Shown here: piece after piece, positions 17,302 to 26,797 of the stretch
Position numbering within the stretch: position 1 is the stretch's first letter
Layout of the letters: each line of letters begins with the position of its first letter
Source of the DNA: Caulobacteraceae bacterium
GTDB lineage: Bacteria > Pseudomonadota > Alphaproteobacteria > Caulobacterales > Caulobacteraceae
Assembly: GCA_019747095.1 (NCBI GenBank)
Contig: JAIERG010000061.1
Coordinates: 1 to 47,169, forward strand
Length of the DNA stretch: 47,169 nucleotides
Direction of reading: 5' to 3'
Notes under the pieces: generated by a model
Seen by the model: only the letters and a program-made list of their open reading frames with translations
Databases searched by the model: none
Told to the model about the DNA's origin: nothing
Made by a program: the position numbers and the translations under genes

Positions 17302-18396
17302 ATGATGCGGATCGGTCTTGTTCTCTGCTCGGTGGGGGTGACCGCAACGATAGTGCTAGCGATGGCAGGGCCAACTGCGGCCCAGTCCAATCCCTGTATC
17401 GAGCTAGGTCAGTATATCGATCCGAACGGCGATGACATCTGGACGGTGCCTCCAAGCAACGCAGCAGCACTCGACGCAGCCAATCGTTGTATTGCGACCC
17501 AAGGCGGCACAGCCAATCTATATGGGATCCGAGCCTACATTCATCGCCTTATGGGCAACTACGCTCTTGCAGATGCTGACGCGACGCGTCGTATCGAGAT
17601 AGAGCCAGCGGGAAACGCTTATCGGAACCGCGCCATTATCAGACAAAACGCAGGCCGGCACGAGGAGGCCATTGCTGATTTGCGCGTGAGTCTCCGTCGT
17701 GGGTACAATCGACCGGCAGTGGCTCACCAAGAGATAGCCGCGTCACTTCGACAACTCGGGCGCTATTCGGAGGCTCTAGCTGCGATAGAGCTGTCTGCGT
17801 CTCTTGATCCTGACTACGAGTGGGCCCTGTACGAGCGGGGCCTTATTTTCTTCGACCAGGAGCGGTGGGATGAAGCCATTGGTGCCTTCACGCGCTACAT
17901 CGCGATAAACAGGTCGAACGCCCAAGCCTATGTCTACCGCTCGACCTCCTTTTTTCGGCTCGAACGCTGGAATGATGGGCTCTCGGACGCAGATCGGGCA
18001 ATCCAGATCGATCCCCGCAGTGCCAACGGCTTCAATAACCGCGGCTTTGCGCTCCACAATCTCGGTCGCTACAGCGAGTCGATTGCTGCTTTTCGCCGAT
18101 CGATCCAGCTTGAACCTACGAACGCGTCGGCCTGGGACAATCTTTGCTCCTACCTGACGGACACTAACGATCCGGCTGGCGCATTGGTGGCGTGCGATCG
18201 ACGTGAAAGCTTGTCGGGTATCACGAGCCGCGATCGGGCCCGCGTCCATAGTTATAGGGGTCTTGCTTATGAAGCCTTGGGCGATATCCCCAGTGCGGTG
18301 GAGGCGTTCCGCACCGCACTGGCCAGTCCTGACGCCCACGCAGCTACTCGCGAGCGTGCCGAGGCTGGGCTGCTACGGTTAGGATATCGCAACTGA
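17302..18396 (+). CDS. Secreted TPR-repeat protein
   Basis: Signal peptide MMRIGLVLCSVGVTATIVLAMAGPTAAQ; repeated helices such as YEWALYERGLIFFDQERWDEAIGAFTRYIAINRSNAQAYVYRS and SANGFNNRGFALHNLGRYSESIAAFRRSIQLEP. Confidence 0.85.
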   Translation: MMRIGLVLCSVGVTATIVLAMAGPTAAQSNPCIELGQYIDPNGDDIWTVPPSNAAALDAANRCIATQGGTANLYGIRAYIHRLMGNYALADADATRRIEIEPAGNAYRNRAIIRQNAGRHEEAIADLRVSLRRGYNRPAVAHQEIAASLRQLGRYSEALAAIELSASLDPDYEWALYERGLIFFDQERWDEAIGAFTRYIAINRSNAQAYVYRSTSFFRLERWNDGLSDADRAIQIDPRSANGFNNRGFALHNLGRYSESIAAFRRSIQLEPTNASAWDNLCSYLTDTNDPAGALVACDRRESLSGITSRDRARVHSYRGLAYEALGDIPSAVEAFRTALASPDAHAATRERAEAGLLRLGYRN

Positions 18397-18645
18397 CATG
18401 ATCTGGATACGCAAACGTCCAATGGCCCCTCAGCGTCGGTGGCGCTGGTGTGTCCCATCAGCCCACATGCATGGTTCAGGTCAGAAGCGGCCGCTGTAGC
18501 TCACACCGAGGGCCGACCTCGCGGCCCTGACCGCGCAACGGACCTGACGAAAGAGCAGCTAGGGGTGGACATCGGAAACTAGCTCGGCCGACCACCAAAG
18601 CCCGACGCGGAGGCCGCTGTCGGCCTGCGCACCAGTACGGCCCAA

Positions 18646-19464
18646 TCAGCGAAAGGACCCCGTACGGCTGAATACCAGCTCACAGCCTGACCAGTTGAGC
18701 TCCGTCGGATTTCCATCAGCCTGCAGCGGTGTTGGCCTGGGCGGGATCGCAGACGGCAGTTCCAGACCTGAGATTACCATGTTCCCGGACTCATCGAAGC
18801 GCGCAGTTCCGCTTTGGTCGCCGACGGTCAAGGCCCCGCTCATGCGATCGAATGTATACGCCTGGCGGGCATCCCAAATTGACGGGCCAAGTCCGAGATC
18901 GAACAGGACTAAGCCTTCAGGGGCGAAACGGACTTCAACGGGTGCCGGGCTGCCGAAACACCCCTCCTGAGCCACCGACCGCCAGTTGCCTTGGATCCCG
19001 CTCTCATTGGCCCCGACAATCGGCAGGACAAGAGTGTGTGCGTGGCCGTTGGCGGTTACTGTGACCCGAATCTCGCTGCCCGAAGCGGCGGAGTCGCTGA
19101 CCTGAAGCACGCGCCGGTCGCTGGACAACGTGGCAGCTTCAGGCGGATCGATCTGCCAGAAATCGACGCACCTCAGCGGAATGTGCTGGGGGCCGGAAGC
19201 TGAGAACTCGAAGCTGTGGCGGAGGTCCACTGTCTCGCCCGGCCTTGCGGAGGCAGGGTCGGCCGTGAGCCGATGGCCAGACGGAACGTTACAGTTCACC
19301 AGTGCACTGCGCCGGCCGGGCTCCTCATGCCGGTCGATCACGCTGCGAAGTATATGCCCTCCGGAGTAAAACCCCGGGCTGGTCGTCGTACATGCCGCAA
19401 GCGTGAGCAGGCCGGGCAGAACCACAAAGCGTTTCAGATACCCCAAGGTGTGTCCTCTCTCCAC
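18646..19464 (-). CDS. Predicted lipoprotein of unknown function
   Basis: VLPGLLTLAAC lipobox; 272 aa; no family recognised. Confidence 0.65.
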   Translation of the reverse strand: MERGHTLGYLKRFVVLPGLLTLAACTTTSPGFYSGGHILRSVIDRHEEPGRRSALVNCNVPSGHRLTADPASARPGETVDLRHSFEFSASGPQHIPLRCVDFWQIDPPEAATLSSDRRVLQVSDSAASGSEIRVTVTANGHAHTLVLPIVGANESGIQGNWRSVAQEGCFGSPAPVEVRFAPEGLVLFDLGLGPSIWDARQAYTFDRMSGALTVGDQSGTARFDESGNMVISGLELPSAIPPRPTPLQADGNPTELNWSGCELVFSRTGSFR

Positions 19465-19747
19465 CAGACCCCTTCAGCCCTCAATACTGTTCACCGACCC
19501 GCACGAGCTCGAACTCACAACTGGCTAGGCTAGGCCGCGGCGGATCGCCCGGCGGCAAGGGTGGGGGCGGCCGTCCGGAAGCATCGTAGTGTCTGTCGAC
19601 TGTGTCGCCACCCGGCCCTCCGAAATGTGCACCTATGGCCTCTGATACCCTCAGTCAGCGTACCCTGAAAGCAGCTGTTTCGAACCGCCGCCTGGAGTCA
19701 GGAGCGCCCTAATGGCCGGTCGGCCGGGCACCCATCCAGAACCCAAG

Positions 19748-19762
19748 CGGAAGCGCCTTCCG
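19748..19762 (-). terminator. Possible hairpin downstream of tRNA-Thr
   Basis: CGGAAG-GCG-CTTCCG 6-bp stem, 44 nt downstream of the tRNA; also at 3872-3886 and 16678-16692; no clear T-tract. Confidence 0.35.
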
Positions 19763-19800
19763 GTCGAGCCCGGTCGGACACCAAGGCTAGAGCTGCTTTG

Positions 19801-19852
19801 GAACGGTGGTGCCGCTTAGGTGACTCGAACACCTGACCCCCTCATTACGAAT
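19801..19852. repeat. Direct repeat C (att-like), overlapping intact tRNA-Thr
   Basis: 52 bp identical to 3925-3976. Confidence 0.9.
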
Positions 19853-19882
19853 GAGGTGCTCTACCAGCTGAGCTAAAGCGGC
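19807..19882 (-). tRNA. tRNA-Thr (anticodon CGT)
   Basis: GCCGCTTTAGCTCAGCTGGTAGAGCACCTCATTCGTAATGAGGGGGTCAGGTGTTCGAGTCACCTAAGCGGCACCA folds as a cloverleaf (GCCGCTT/AAGCGGC acceptor, CCTCA/TGAGG anticodon stem, TTCGTAA loop, AGGTG/CACCT T-stem) with encoded CCA. Confidence 0.97.
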
Positions 19883-19924
19883 CTGCCAGCAGGGCGGACT
19901 GCGCCCGGCGACGGAAGCGGCTCT

Positions 19925-20590
19925 TTATACGCCGGGCCCCGGCTTGCCAAGGGCCGCCAGGAGGGCGTCCTCTGTGGGAACGGTGGCCACGCGGACTTGG
20001 GCGAACCCGAGCGGGGTCAGCGGCGCGGCGGCAGCCTCGGAGATGGCGCAGGCGAGGCGACCGACGACGTCCGCCGCGGCGGAGGCGAGGGCTCGGGCAG
20101 CGCGGGGGCTGTGGATCAGGACGGCGTGCCATGCCTCGGAAGGGCGGGCATCGGTTTCGACGGTCTCATAGACGGTGATGGTGCGGATGTGGGCCGCGTC
20201 GCCAACGAGGGCGGCGAGGTCTCCGGCGGGTTGGGCGGCGGCGGGGTGGAGCAGGGTCAGGCCCTTGCCGTCGACGCGGATCAACGTCGCCAGCGCGGTC
20301 AGGTCACCATCGGCGGAGTGGACCGAGGCGAAGCCCGCCTCCCTAGCAGCACGGGCGGTGGCGTCGCCGACGGCGAAGACGGGTCGGTCGCGTGACGGAC
20401 TCGATGCCGCGAAGGCCGCAACGGCGTTCATGCTGGTGAAGGTTAGGGCGTCGACTTCCGCGAGATCGATCTCGGCAGGAAGGGGCCGCACCACCAGCAA
20501 GGGCGCGACCACCGGTATGAAGCCCAGCGCTGTCAGCCGGGCAGCGGTGGAGTCGGCCCCGGGCCGGGCGCGAGTGATCCAGACCTTCAT
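19925..20590 (-). CDS. hemD: Uroporphyrinogen-III synthase
   Basis: MKVWITRARPGADSTAARLTALGFIPVVAPLLVV ... and adjacency to hemC; start chosen at 20590. Confidence 0.88.
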   Translation of the reverse strand: MKVWITRARPGADSTAARLTALGFIPVVAPLLVVRPLPAEIDLAEVDALTFTSMNAVAAFAASSPSRDRPVFAVGDATARAAREAGFASVHSADGDLTALATLIRVDGKGLTLLHPAAAQPAGDLAALVGDAAHIRTITVYETVETDARPSEAWHAVLIHSPRAARALASAAADVVGRLACAISEAAAAPLTPLGFAQVRVATVPTEDALLAALGKPGPGV

Positions 20591-20600
20591 GGCCTGACGA

Positions 20601-21533
20601 TCAACCGGTGGCCCTCTGATCCCCTGCCGCCGCGTGGACCTGCTGACCCAGCTCCAGACCCAGCGCGCGGGCACGGCCTTCGGCATCCGGCCCGGTCAGG
20701 TCGATCTGGCCCGAGCGGCGCCAGCGGGCCGAGCCGTCAGGAGCCAGCATCTCTGTGGTCAGGGTCAGCGTCTGGCCCGCCACGGTGGCGTGGGCGCCGA
20801 CGGCCGTGCGGCACGAACCCTCGAGCGCGGTCATGGCACCCCGTTCGGCAGCCACCGCGAGGCGTGTGTCGCGGTCGTCCAAAGCCCGGACCCAGTCGTG
20901 ATCGGTGTCGCCTTCGCGCGTCTGGAGCGCCAGCGCCCCCTGGCCCGGGGCGGGCAGGAAAGTCTCGAGCGACAGATAGCCCCTCACGGCCTCGGCGCGA
21001 CCCAGTCGGTTCAGGCCGGACGCGGCCAGCAGGATGGCGTCGAAATCGCCTTCGGCCGCGCGCCGCAGGCGGGTATCGATATTGCCTCTCAGCATTTCGA
21101 TCTGAAGGTCGGGTCGCAAGGTCAGGGCCTGTGCCTGGCGACGAAGTGAGGCCGTGCCGAGCCGTCCGCCGTGGGGCAGGTCTTCCAGAGCCTTGAAGTC
21201 GCGGCTGATGAAGGCGTCCCGCGCGTCCTCCCGCTCCGGGATCGCGGCGATGGTCAGGCCGGGAGGTTGCTCTGCCGGAACATCCTTCATCGAATGGATG
21301 GCCACATCGATGCGTCCATCCAGCAGGGCTTCCTCGATTTCCTTGGTGAAGAGCGCCTTGCCGCCGACTTCCATCAGACGGCGGTCCTGGATCTGGTCGC
21401 CCGTGGTCACGATCTCGATCAGCGGTGTTTCTTCGATCGGCAGGTTCATGGCGGCGGCAATCGCCCGCTGCATCATGCCCGACTGGGCGAGGGCGAGAGC
21501 GGAGCGGCGGGTGCCTATGCGGATGGTGGGCAT
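20601..21533 (-). CDS. hemC: Hydroxymethylbilane synthase (porphobilinogen deaminase)
   Basis: IRIGTRRSALALAQ, VHSMKDVPAE, GTASLRRQAQ, RGNIDTRL, GQGALALQTR motifs. Confidence 0.97.
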   Translation of the reverse strand: MPTIRIGTRRSALALAQSGMMQRAIAAAMNLPIEETPLIEIVTTGDQIQDRRLMEVGGKALFTKEIEEALLDGRIDVAIHSMKDVPAEQPPGLTIAAIPEREDARDAFISRDFKALEDLPHGGRLGTASLRRQAQALTLRPDLQIEMLRGNIDTRLRRAAEGDFDAILLAASGLNRLGRAEAVRGYLSLETFLPAPGQGALALQTREGDTDHDWVRALDDRDTRLAVAAERGAMTALEGSCRTAVGAHATVAGQTLTLTTEMLAPDGSARWRRSGQIDLTGPDAEGRARALGLELGQQVHAAAGDQRATG

Positions 21534-21589
21534 TCGGATCCGTTGCGTCAGGGGGGCCGGGTCGTTACCTGACGCCGGTGGCTATACGG

Positions 21590-22750
21590 ATGGACCTTAG
21601 CAGCGAAAACGGCCCGGCAAAGCCAAATGCCGATGCCGCCTGCGTGGCGATCGCTTCTGTTTCTCGCGACACGGCTCTGACGGTCCTGGGCCTGGAGACT
21701 AGCTGCGATGAGACGGCGGCTTCCGTTGTGCGCCTGACCGCAGACGGTGAAACGGCGGTCCTGTCCTCGATCATCCACAGCCAGATCGACGACCATCAGG
21801 CTTATGGCGGCGTCGTACCCGAAATCGCGGCACGAAGTCATGTGGAGATGATCGAAGGGGTCGCTGCCCGGGCGATGGCGGAGGCGGGTCTGGGCTATGG
21901 CGATTTGGACGGTGTCGGTGCCACCGCAGGTCCTGGACTGGTTGGCGGCGTCATTGTGGGGCTTGGGTTCGGCAAGGCGGTCGCCCTGGCGCGCAGCCTG
22001 CCCTTCGTTGCGGTCAATCATCTGGAGGGCCACGCGGTCTCTGCCCGTCTGGGCGCGCGGGTCGGTTATCCCTTTCTCCTCCTCCTCGTCTCGGGAGGGC
22101 ACTGTCAGCTTCTGGAGGTGCGAGGCATCGGCGACATGAGCCGGCTGGGAACGACCATCGATGACGCGGCGGGCGAGGCCTTCGACAAGATCGCCAAGGC
22201 GATGGGTCTGGGCTACCCCGGCGGCCCCGCGCTCGAACGTCTCGCGGACGACGGCGACGGTAGCCGCTTCGAGCTGCCGAGGGCTCTTCTGGGCCGCAAG
22301 GATTGCGACTTTTCCTTTTCGGGCCTCAAGACCGCCGCCTCGCGTATCGCCCAGACGCTGACGACGGATCAGGAGCGTGCCGATCTGGCCGACGCAGTCC
22401 AGAACGCCATCGCGCGCCAGCTGGCCGAGCGGTCGGATCGAGCCATGGCGGACTATGCTGACCGACATGGGGCGCGGACCTTCGTGGTCGCGGGTGGAGT
22501 GGCGGCCAACAGGACCGTGCGGCGCGTGTTGCAGGAGACGGCGGCAAGTCGTGGCTTTGGCTTTCTCGCTCCTCCCATGGCCTACTGCACCGACAACGCC
22601 GCCATGATCGCTCTGGCCGCGGCCGAAAGGCTGAGCCTGGGTCTGGTCTCAGACATTGATGCGCCGGCTCGCCCGCGATGGCCGCTGGACGAAGCGCGGG
22701 CGATCGCAGACCCTGTCCATCCGACGGGACGCAAGGGTGCCAAGGCCTAG
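21590..22750 (+). CDS. tsaD: tRNA N6-adenosine threonylcarbamoyltransferase TsaD
   Basis: [63 protein letters not shown]. Confidence 0.97.
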   Translation: MDLSSENGPAKPNADAACVAIASVSRDTALTVLGLETSCDETAASVVRLTADGETAVLSSIIHSQIDDHQAYGGVVPEIAARSHVEMIEGVAARAMAEAGLGYGDLDGVGATAGPGLVGGVIVGLGFGKAVALARSLPFVAVNHLEGHAVSARLGARVGYPFLLLLVSGGHCQLLEVRGIGDMSRLGTTIDDAAGEAFDKIAKAMGLGYPGGPALERLADDGDGSRFELPRALLGRKDCDFSFSGLKTAASRIAQTLTTDQERADLADAVQNAIARQLAERSDRAMADYADRHGARTFVVAGGVAANRTVRRVLQETAASRGFGFLAPPMAYCTDNAAMIALAAAERLSLGLVSDIDAPARPRWPLDEARAIADPVHPTGRKGAKA

Positions 22751-22758
22751 GGGGGCAG

Positions 22759-23757
22759 ATGCTGTTTCGCAGCGCGGGAGTGATCGGTGCGGGAGCCTGG
22801 GGCACGGCCCTTGCCCAGGTCTGTGCGCGGGCCGGGCTGGAGACTGTGATCCAGGCCCGTGAGCCTGAGGTGGTCGAAAGCATTCGCGCCCGCAGGGTCA
22901 ATGAGCTGTTCCTTCCCGGTGTCGAGTTGGAGCCGGGCATCACGGTCACGCCGGACTTCGCCGATCTTTCGGGTTGCGATCTCATTCTTGCCGTCCCGCC
23001 CGCCCAGTTCATGCGCGCGACCCTGACCGCGTTTGCGCCCTACGCACGAGGCAACGCCCCGATCCTGCTGTGCTCAAAGGGCATCGAACGCGGTTCACTG
23101 AAATTGATGACCCAGGTGCTGGTCGAGACAATCCCGGCGGCTCCTGTCGCCGTCCTGTCAGGCCCGAGTTTCGCTGCGGACGTCTCGCGCGGTCTGCCGA
23201 CGGCGGTGACGCTGGCGTGCGAGGACGCCGCCCTCGGTGAGGCCCTCATGGGTAGCCTGTCGGCACCCGGCTTCCGGCCCTATCTGGCGACAGATCTCAT
23301 CGGGGCCGAGATCGGCGGGGCGATCAAGAATGTCCTCGCCATCGCCTGCGGCCTTTCGGAGGGCCGGGGCCTCGGAAGAAGCGCTCACGCGGCCCTAATC
23401 ACTCGTGGCTTCGCCGAAATGACCCGGCTGGGCGTCGCCCTGGGAGCCGAGCCGCAGACAGTCGCGGGCCTGTGCGGGCTAGGTGACCTGGTTCTGACCT
23501 GCTCAAGCCCCCAGTCACGGAACATGAGCCTGGGTCTCGCGCTCGGTCAGGGTCGGAGCATCGAGGAGGCTCTGGCCGGCAAGCGGTCGGTCGCCGAAGG
23601 CTATGAGAGCGCCCCTGCCGTGCGCGAGCTCGCGACGCGGGCCGGCGTGGAGATGCCCATCTGCGAAGGTGTTGCCGCGCTTCTTGCCGGCGAGACCACT
23701 GTGGACGGCCTGATCGACGCTCTCCTGTCTCGCCCCCTGAAGTCCGAACAGGGATGA
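22759..23757 (+). CDS. gpsA: Glycerol-3-phosphate dehydrogenase [NAD(P)+]
   Basis: [78 protein letters not shown]. Confidence 0.97.
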   Translation: MLFRSAGVIGAGAWGTALAQVCARAGLETVIQAREPEVVESIRARRVNELFLPGVELEPGITVTPDFADLSGCDLILAVPPAQFMRATLTAFAPYARGNAPILLCSKGIERGSLKLMTQVLVETIPAAPVAVLSGPSFAADVSRGLPTAVTLACEDAALGEALMGSLSAPGFRPYLATDLIGAEIGGAIKNVLAIACGLSEGRGLGRSAHAALITRGFAEMTRLGVALGAEPQTVAGLCGLGDLVLTCSSPQSRNMSLGLALGQGRSIEEALAGKRSVAEGYESAPAVRELATRAGVEMPICEGVAALLAGETTVDGLIDALLSRPLKSEQG

Positions 23758-24131
23758 GTGAAGCGGGCGCGGTAGAACGCAAGCGCGTCTGGACGACCCC
23801 CGCCGGCGTGATCCTGTGCGCTCTTGGCGATATCGCTGACCCGGGCTCCCGTGGTTTCGTTCTTCAGATCGGCGAGGCCTACTTCCACGGCTTTGTGGTC
23901 CGCAAGGATGGCGAGGTCGCAGGCTGGGTAGACCGATGCCCGCACGCCGGGTTTCCTATCGCGGTCGAGCTGGATCGTTACCTGACCCCGGACGGGAGTC
24001 AGATCCTCTGCGGTTGGCATGGGGCCGTATTCGAGCCGCTGACCGGCATCTGCGTCGGTGGCCCTTGCGCGGGCGGGAAATTGACGCCTTGGCCGGTGAA
24101 GGCCGACGGTGGGGTGATCCGGACCGCCTAG
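23754..24131 (+). CDS. Rieske [2Fe-2S] domain protein
   Basis: [39 protein letters not shown] (CXH...CXXH); overlaps gpsA stop (ATGA). Confidence 0.88.
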   Translation: MSEAGAVERKRVWTTPAGVILCALGDIADPGSRGFVLQIGEAYFHGFVVRKDGEVAGWVDRCPHAGFPIAVELDRYLTPDGSQILCGWHGAVFEPLTGICVGGPCAGGKLTPWPVKADGGVIRTA

Positions 24132-24132
24132 T

Positions 24133-24639
24133 CTATTTCTTCAAGCGCCGGGCATTGGCGCGCGCGGCGTCGTGGATCGGCTTCAGCGCCTCGGCTTGGG
24201 CCTTTAGAAGTTCGGCGTTGACGCTCAGGGCCTGGCTCGAAGCGCGGCTCCACCAGCCCATGGCCCAGGACATCTGGGCCGACAGGGCGGCCTGGGGCGT
24301 TCTGGCGCTCGCCATCTCTGATGCGGCTCTGGCGACGTGATCCGCCTCCGCCATCACCGAGGCTGCCGCGCGGCCGGCCAGGTCGCCCAGGGCGCCGGCC
24401 AAGGCTGTCGCGGAGGCTCCCATCGCCTCCAGCTTCTCGGTTCCCATAAGTGACATCTCGCGGATGTCGGCCTTCATCGGGTCGGCCAGTCCGTTTGCCA
24501 GGATGGTCATGCGCGCGGCGATGACCTCGGACGCTGCCCGCATCATGTCGGCACCATTCGCGGCGTGGGCGGCTGCGTCGGAAGCCGTTGCGGCCGCCCT
24601 GCGAACCGCGCGGCCTGACCTCGTCATTTTCGTCATCAC
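24133..24639 (-). CDS. Phasin family protein
   Basis: Ala-rich amphipathic helical protein with phasin-like organisation (ASEVIAARMTILANGLADPMKADIREMSLMGTEKLEAMG). Confidence 0.65.
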   Translation of the reverse strand: MMTKMTRSGRAVRRAAATASDAAAHAANGADMMRAASEVIAARMTILANGLADPMKADIREMSLMGTEKLEAMGASATALAGALGDLAGRAAASVMAEADHVARAASEMASARTPQAALSAQMSWAMGWWSRASSQALSVNAELLKAQAEALKPIHDAARANARRLKK

Positions 24640-24659
24640 GCAGCCCTGCGCCCGTTTCC

Positions 24660-25412
24660 TCAGCCCGGCAAGACCTCGGCGGAGAAGTCGGCCACGTCCT
24701 TGAGCAGGGCGGTCACCGCCGCGTCGATGATCCTTTGGCCCTTCTCCGGGCTGGCCTGCCCAGGATCGGAGCCGATGCGACCGTCAGGGAATCGGGCGCG
24801 GTAGTCCAGGGCGTCCCGGATGGGACCGTTCGGCGCGATCTTCGGCGAGTAGTCGGCCGTCTTGATGCGGTCCGGATAGGCGGCCTGCGTCACCGCGATC
24901 TCGGACGGGGTGGCGTGCATCCCGTGGCCGGTCGAGAAGATGGTGTTGCACAGGCCGTTCACGCCCGGCAGGTCCCACCAGTTCCGCAGCCTTAGCACAT
25001 AGGGGCAAGGTTCCTCGGCGAACGACCAGTCCGCGTAGAGTTCGGAGAAGGTCGCCTCGATGGTCGAGACATTCCCGCCGTGGCCGTTCAGGAAGTAGAT
25101 GCGCTCGAAGCCGTGGCGGCTGAGCGAGCTGACCCAGTCGCTGATCGCTGCCATGAAGGTCGAGGGCCGCAAGCTGATGGTGCCGGCGAACGCGAGGTGA
25201 TGCTGGGCCATGCCGATGTTGAAGGTCGGGGCGACGATCAGGCTGTCGTCGACCTTCTCGGCCGCGTGGGCGATGATTTCCGGGCACATCCAGTCGGTAC
25301 CGAGCAGGCCGGTGGGGCCGTGTTGCTCGTTGGAGCCAATGGGGACGACCACCGTCTTTGTGGACTTCAGACGGGCGTCGATCTCGGGCCAGGCGGAGAA
25401 GGCGATCAGCAT
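24660..25412 (-). CDS. Creatininase (creatinine amidohydrolase) family protein
   Basis: VVVPIGSNEQHGPTGLLGTDWM, FLNGHGGNVSTIE, GMHATPSEIAVTQ; start chosen at 25412. Confidence 0.88.
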   Translation of the reverse strand: MLIAFSAWPEIDARLKSTKTVVVPIGSNEQHGPTGLLGTDWMCPEIIAHAAEKVDDSLIVAPTFNIGMAQHHLAFAGTISLRPSTFMAAISDWVSSLSRHGFERIYFLNGHGGNVSTIEATFSELYADWSFAEEPCPYVLRLRNWWDLPGVNGLCNTIFSTGHGMHATPSEIAVTQAAYPDRIKTADYSPKIAPNGPIRDALDYRARFPDGRIGSDPGQASPEKGQRIIDAAVTALLKDVADFSAEVLPG

Positions 25413-25516
25413 GCGGAACTCTTGGGGATCGATGACAGGCCGCCTTCCTACGCCCGTCGGGCCCCTGGCGTCGATGGCGACTTGCGCCGGGCGATCCAAA
25501 CGGCATCTATCGCTCC

Positions 25517-26797
25517 GTGACCAGTCTCCCCGCCTCCATCGATGTCGCCGTGATCGGAGCGGGAGCCGCCGGTATCGGAGCGGCGCGGGCCCTCACGCAG
25601 GCGGGCGTTTCGGTTGTCCTGCTGGAGGCTCGGGAGCGGATCGGCGGGCGGGCGCATACGGTCGGGTGGCAAGGGCACGGGCTCGATCTCGGCTGCGGCT
25701 GGCTGCATTCGGCCGACGAGAACCCTTTGGCGGATCGGGTAGAGCCGCTGGGCCTGACGCTGGACAAGACCCGTCCCCCCTGGCGGACCCAGGCGTTCAA
25801 CCTGGGCCTGACACCGGCCGAGCAGCAGGCCTTCCGCGACGCCTTCGACGCCTTCGATGATCGTGTCTCCGAGGCCGCCCGGCGCGGCGAGGACCGACCG
25901 GCCGCTGACCTTTTCGTGCCCGGAGATCGCTGGAACGGGCGGATGGACGCCATCTCCGGTGCCCTGAACGGTGCGCGCTTCGCCGAGGTTTCGACGCTCG
26001 ACTACGACGCCTACCGCGACACCGGCGTGAACTGGCGAGTGGTCGAAGGCTATGGCGCGCTGGTCGAGCGGCTGGGGCAAGGGCTGCCAGTCGTTCGGGA
26101 CTGTGCGGTCCAGCGCATCGACCGGCGAAGGCCGACGCTGAAGATCGAGACGACGCGGGGTGTGGTCGAGGCCGCCGCCTGCATCCTGACCCTGCCGACC
26201 TCGGTGCTGGCAGCCGAGGGCGTGCGGTTCGATCCACCCTTGCCCGATCTGATCGAGGCAGCGGCGGGCGCGCCCCTGGGGCTGGCGTCAAAGCTGCACA
26301 TGGCGGTCCAGGGGGCCGAGGACTTTCCGCCGGACAGCCAGCTATGGGGCCGGACCGATACGGCCTCGACCGGCGGCTATCATCTGCGCCCATTCGGGCG
26401 GCCGATGATCGAGGGCTATTTCGGCGGCGACCTGGCCTGGGGGCTGGAGGCGGAGGGCGAGGCGGCCATGTTCGACTTCGCAGCCAGCGAACTGTCGGAT
26501 CTGCTGGGATCGAGCTTCAGGAAACGGCTAGCGCCCGTGTCGATGTCCATGTGGGGGGCCGATCCATGGTCGCTCGGTGCCTACTCTTACGTCCTTCCGG
26601 GTCAGGGCGACCTGGTGACCGGGGCTCGAGCGCGGCTGAGGCGACCGGCGGAGGACCGCATATTCGTCGCGGGTGAGGCGACCTCGCCGCATCTCTACGG
26701 CACGGCGCACGGGGCCTGGATGGAGGGCGAGCGCGCGGCGTCTCACGCGCTGGGACATCTCGGCATCGAAACTCGCTCGGTCGAGGTCAAGGCATGA
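25517..26797 (+). CDS. FAD-dependent flavin monoamine oxidase family protein
   Basis: DVAVIGAGAAGIGAARALTQAGVSVVLLEARERIGGRAHT; C-terminal RIFVAGEATSPHLYGTAHGAWMEGERAA. Confidence 0.92.
   Translation: MTSLPASIDVAVIGAGAAGIGAARALTQAGVSVVLLEARERIGGRAHTVGWQGHGLDLGCGWLHSADENPLADRVEPLGLTLDKTRPPWRTQAFNLGLTPAEQQAFRDAFDAFDDRVSEAARRGEDRPAADLFVPGDRWNGRMDAISGALNGARFAEVSTLDYDAYRDTGVNWRVVEGYGALVERLGQGLPVVRDCAVQRIDRRRPTLKIETTRGVVEAAACILTLPTSVLAAEGVRFDPPLPDLIEAAAGAPLGLASKLHMAVQGAEDFPPDSQLWGRTDTASTGGYHLRPFGRPMIEGYFGGDLAWGLEAEGEAAMFDFAASELSDLLGSSFRKRLAPVSMSMWGADPWSLGAYSYVLPGQGDLVTGARARLRRPAEDRIFVAGEATSPHLYGTAHGAWMEGERAASHALGHLGIETRSVEVKA

Larger units (their letters stand above)
3931..19806. mobile_element. 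Putative composite genomic island(s) inserted at tRNA-Thr(CGT): tandem segments about 3931-16736 and about 16737-19806
   Basis: Bounded by the intact tRNA and two 3'-half tRNA fragments in direct orientation; accessory gene content; shared end sequences at 3977-4200 and 16783-17002. No integrase recognised. Confidence 0.6.

Noticed and set aside
21548-22468. 306-aa minus-strand ORF antisense to tsaD
   Set aside because: tsaD motifs are unambiguous on the plus strand; the antisense ORF is low-complexity-like.
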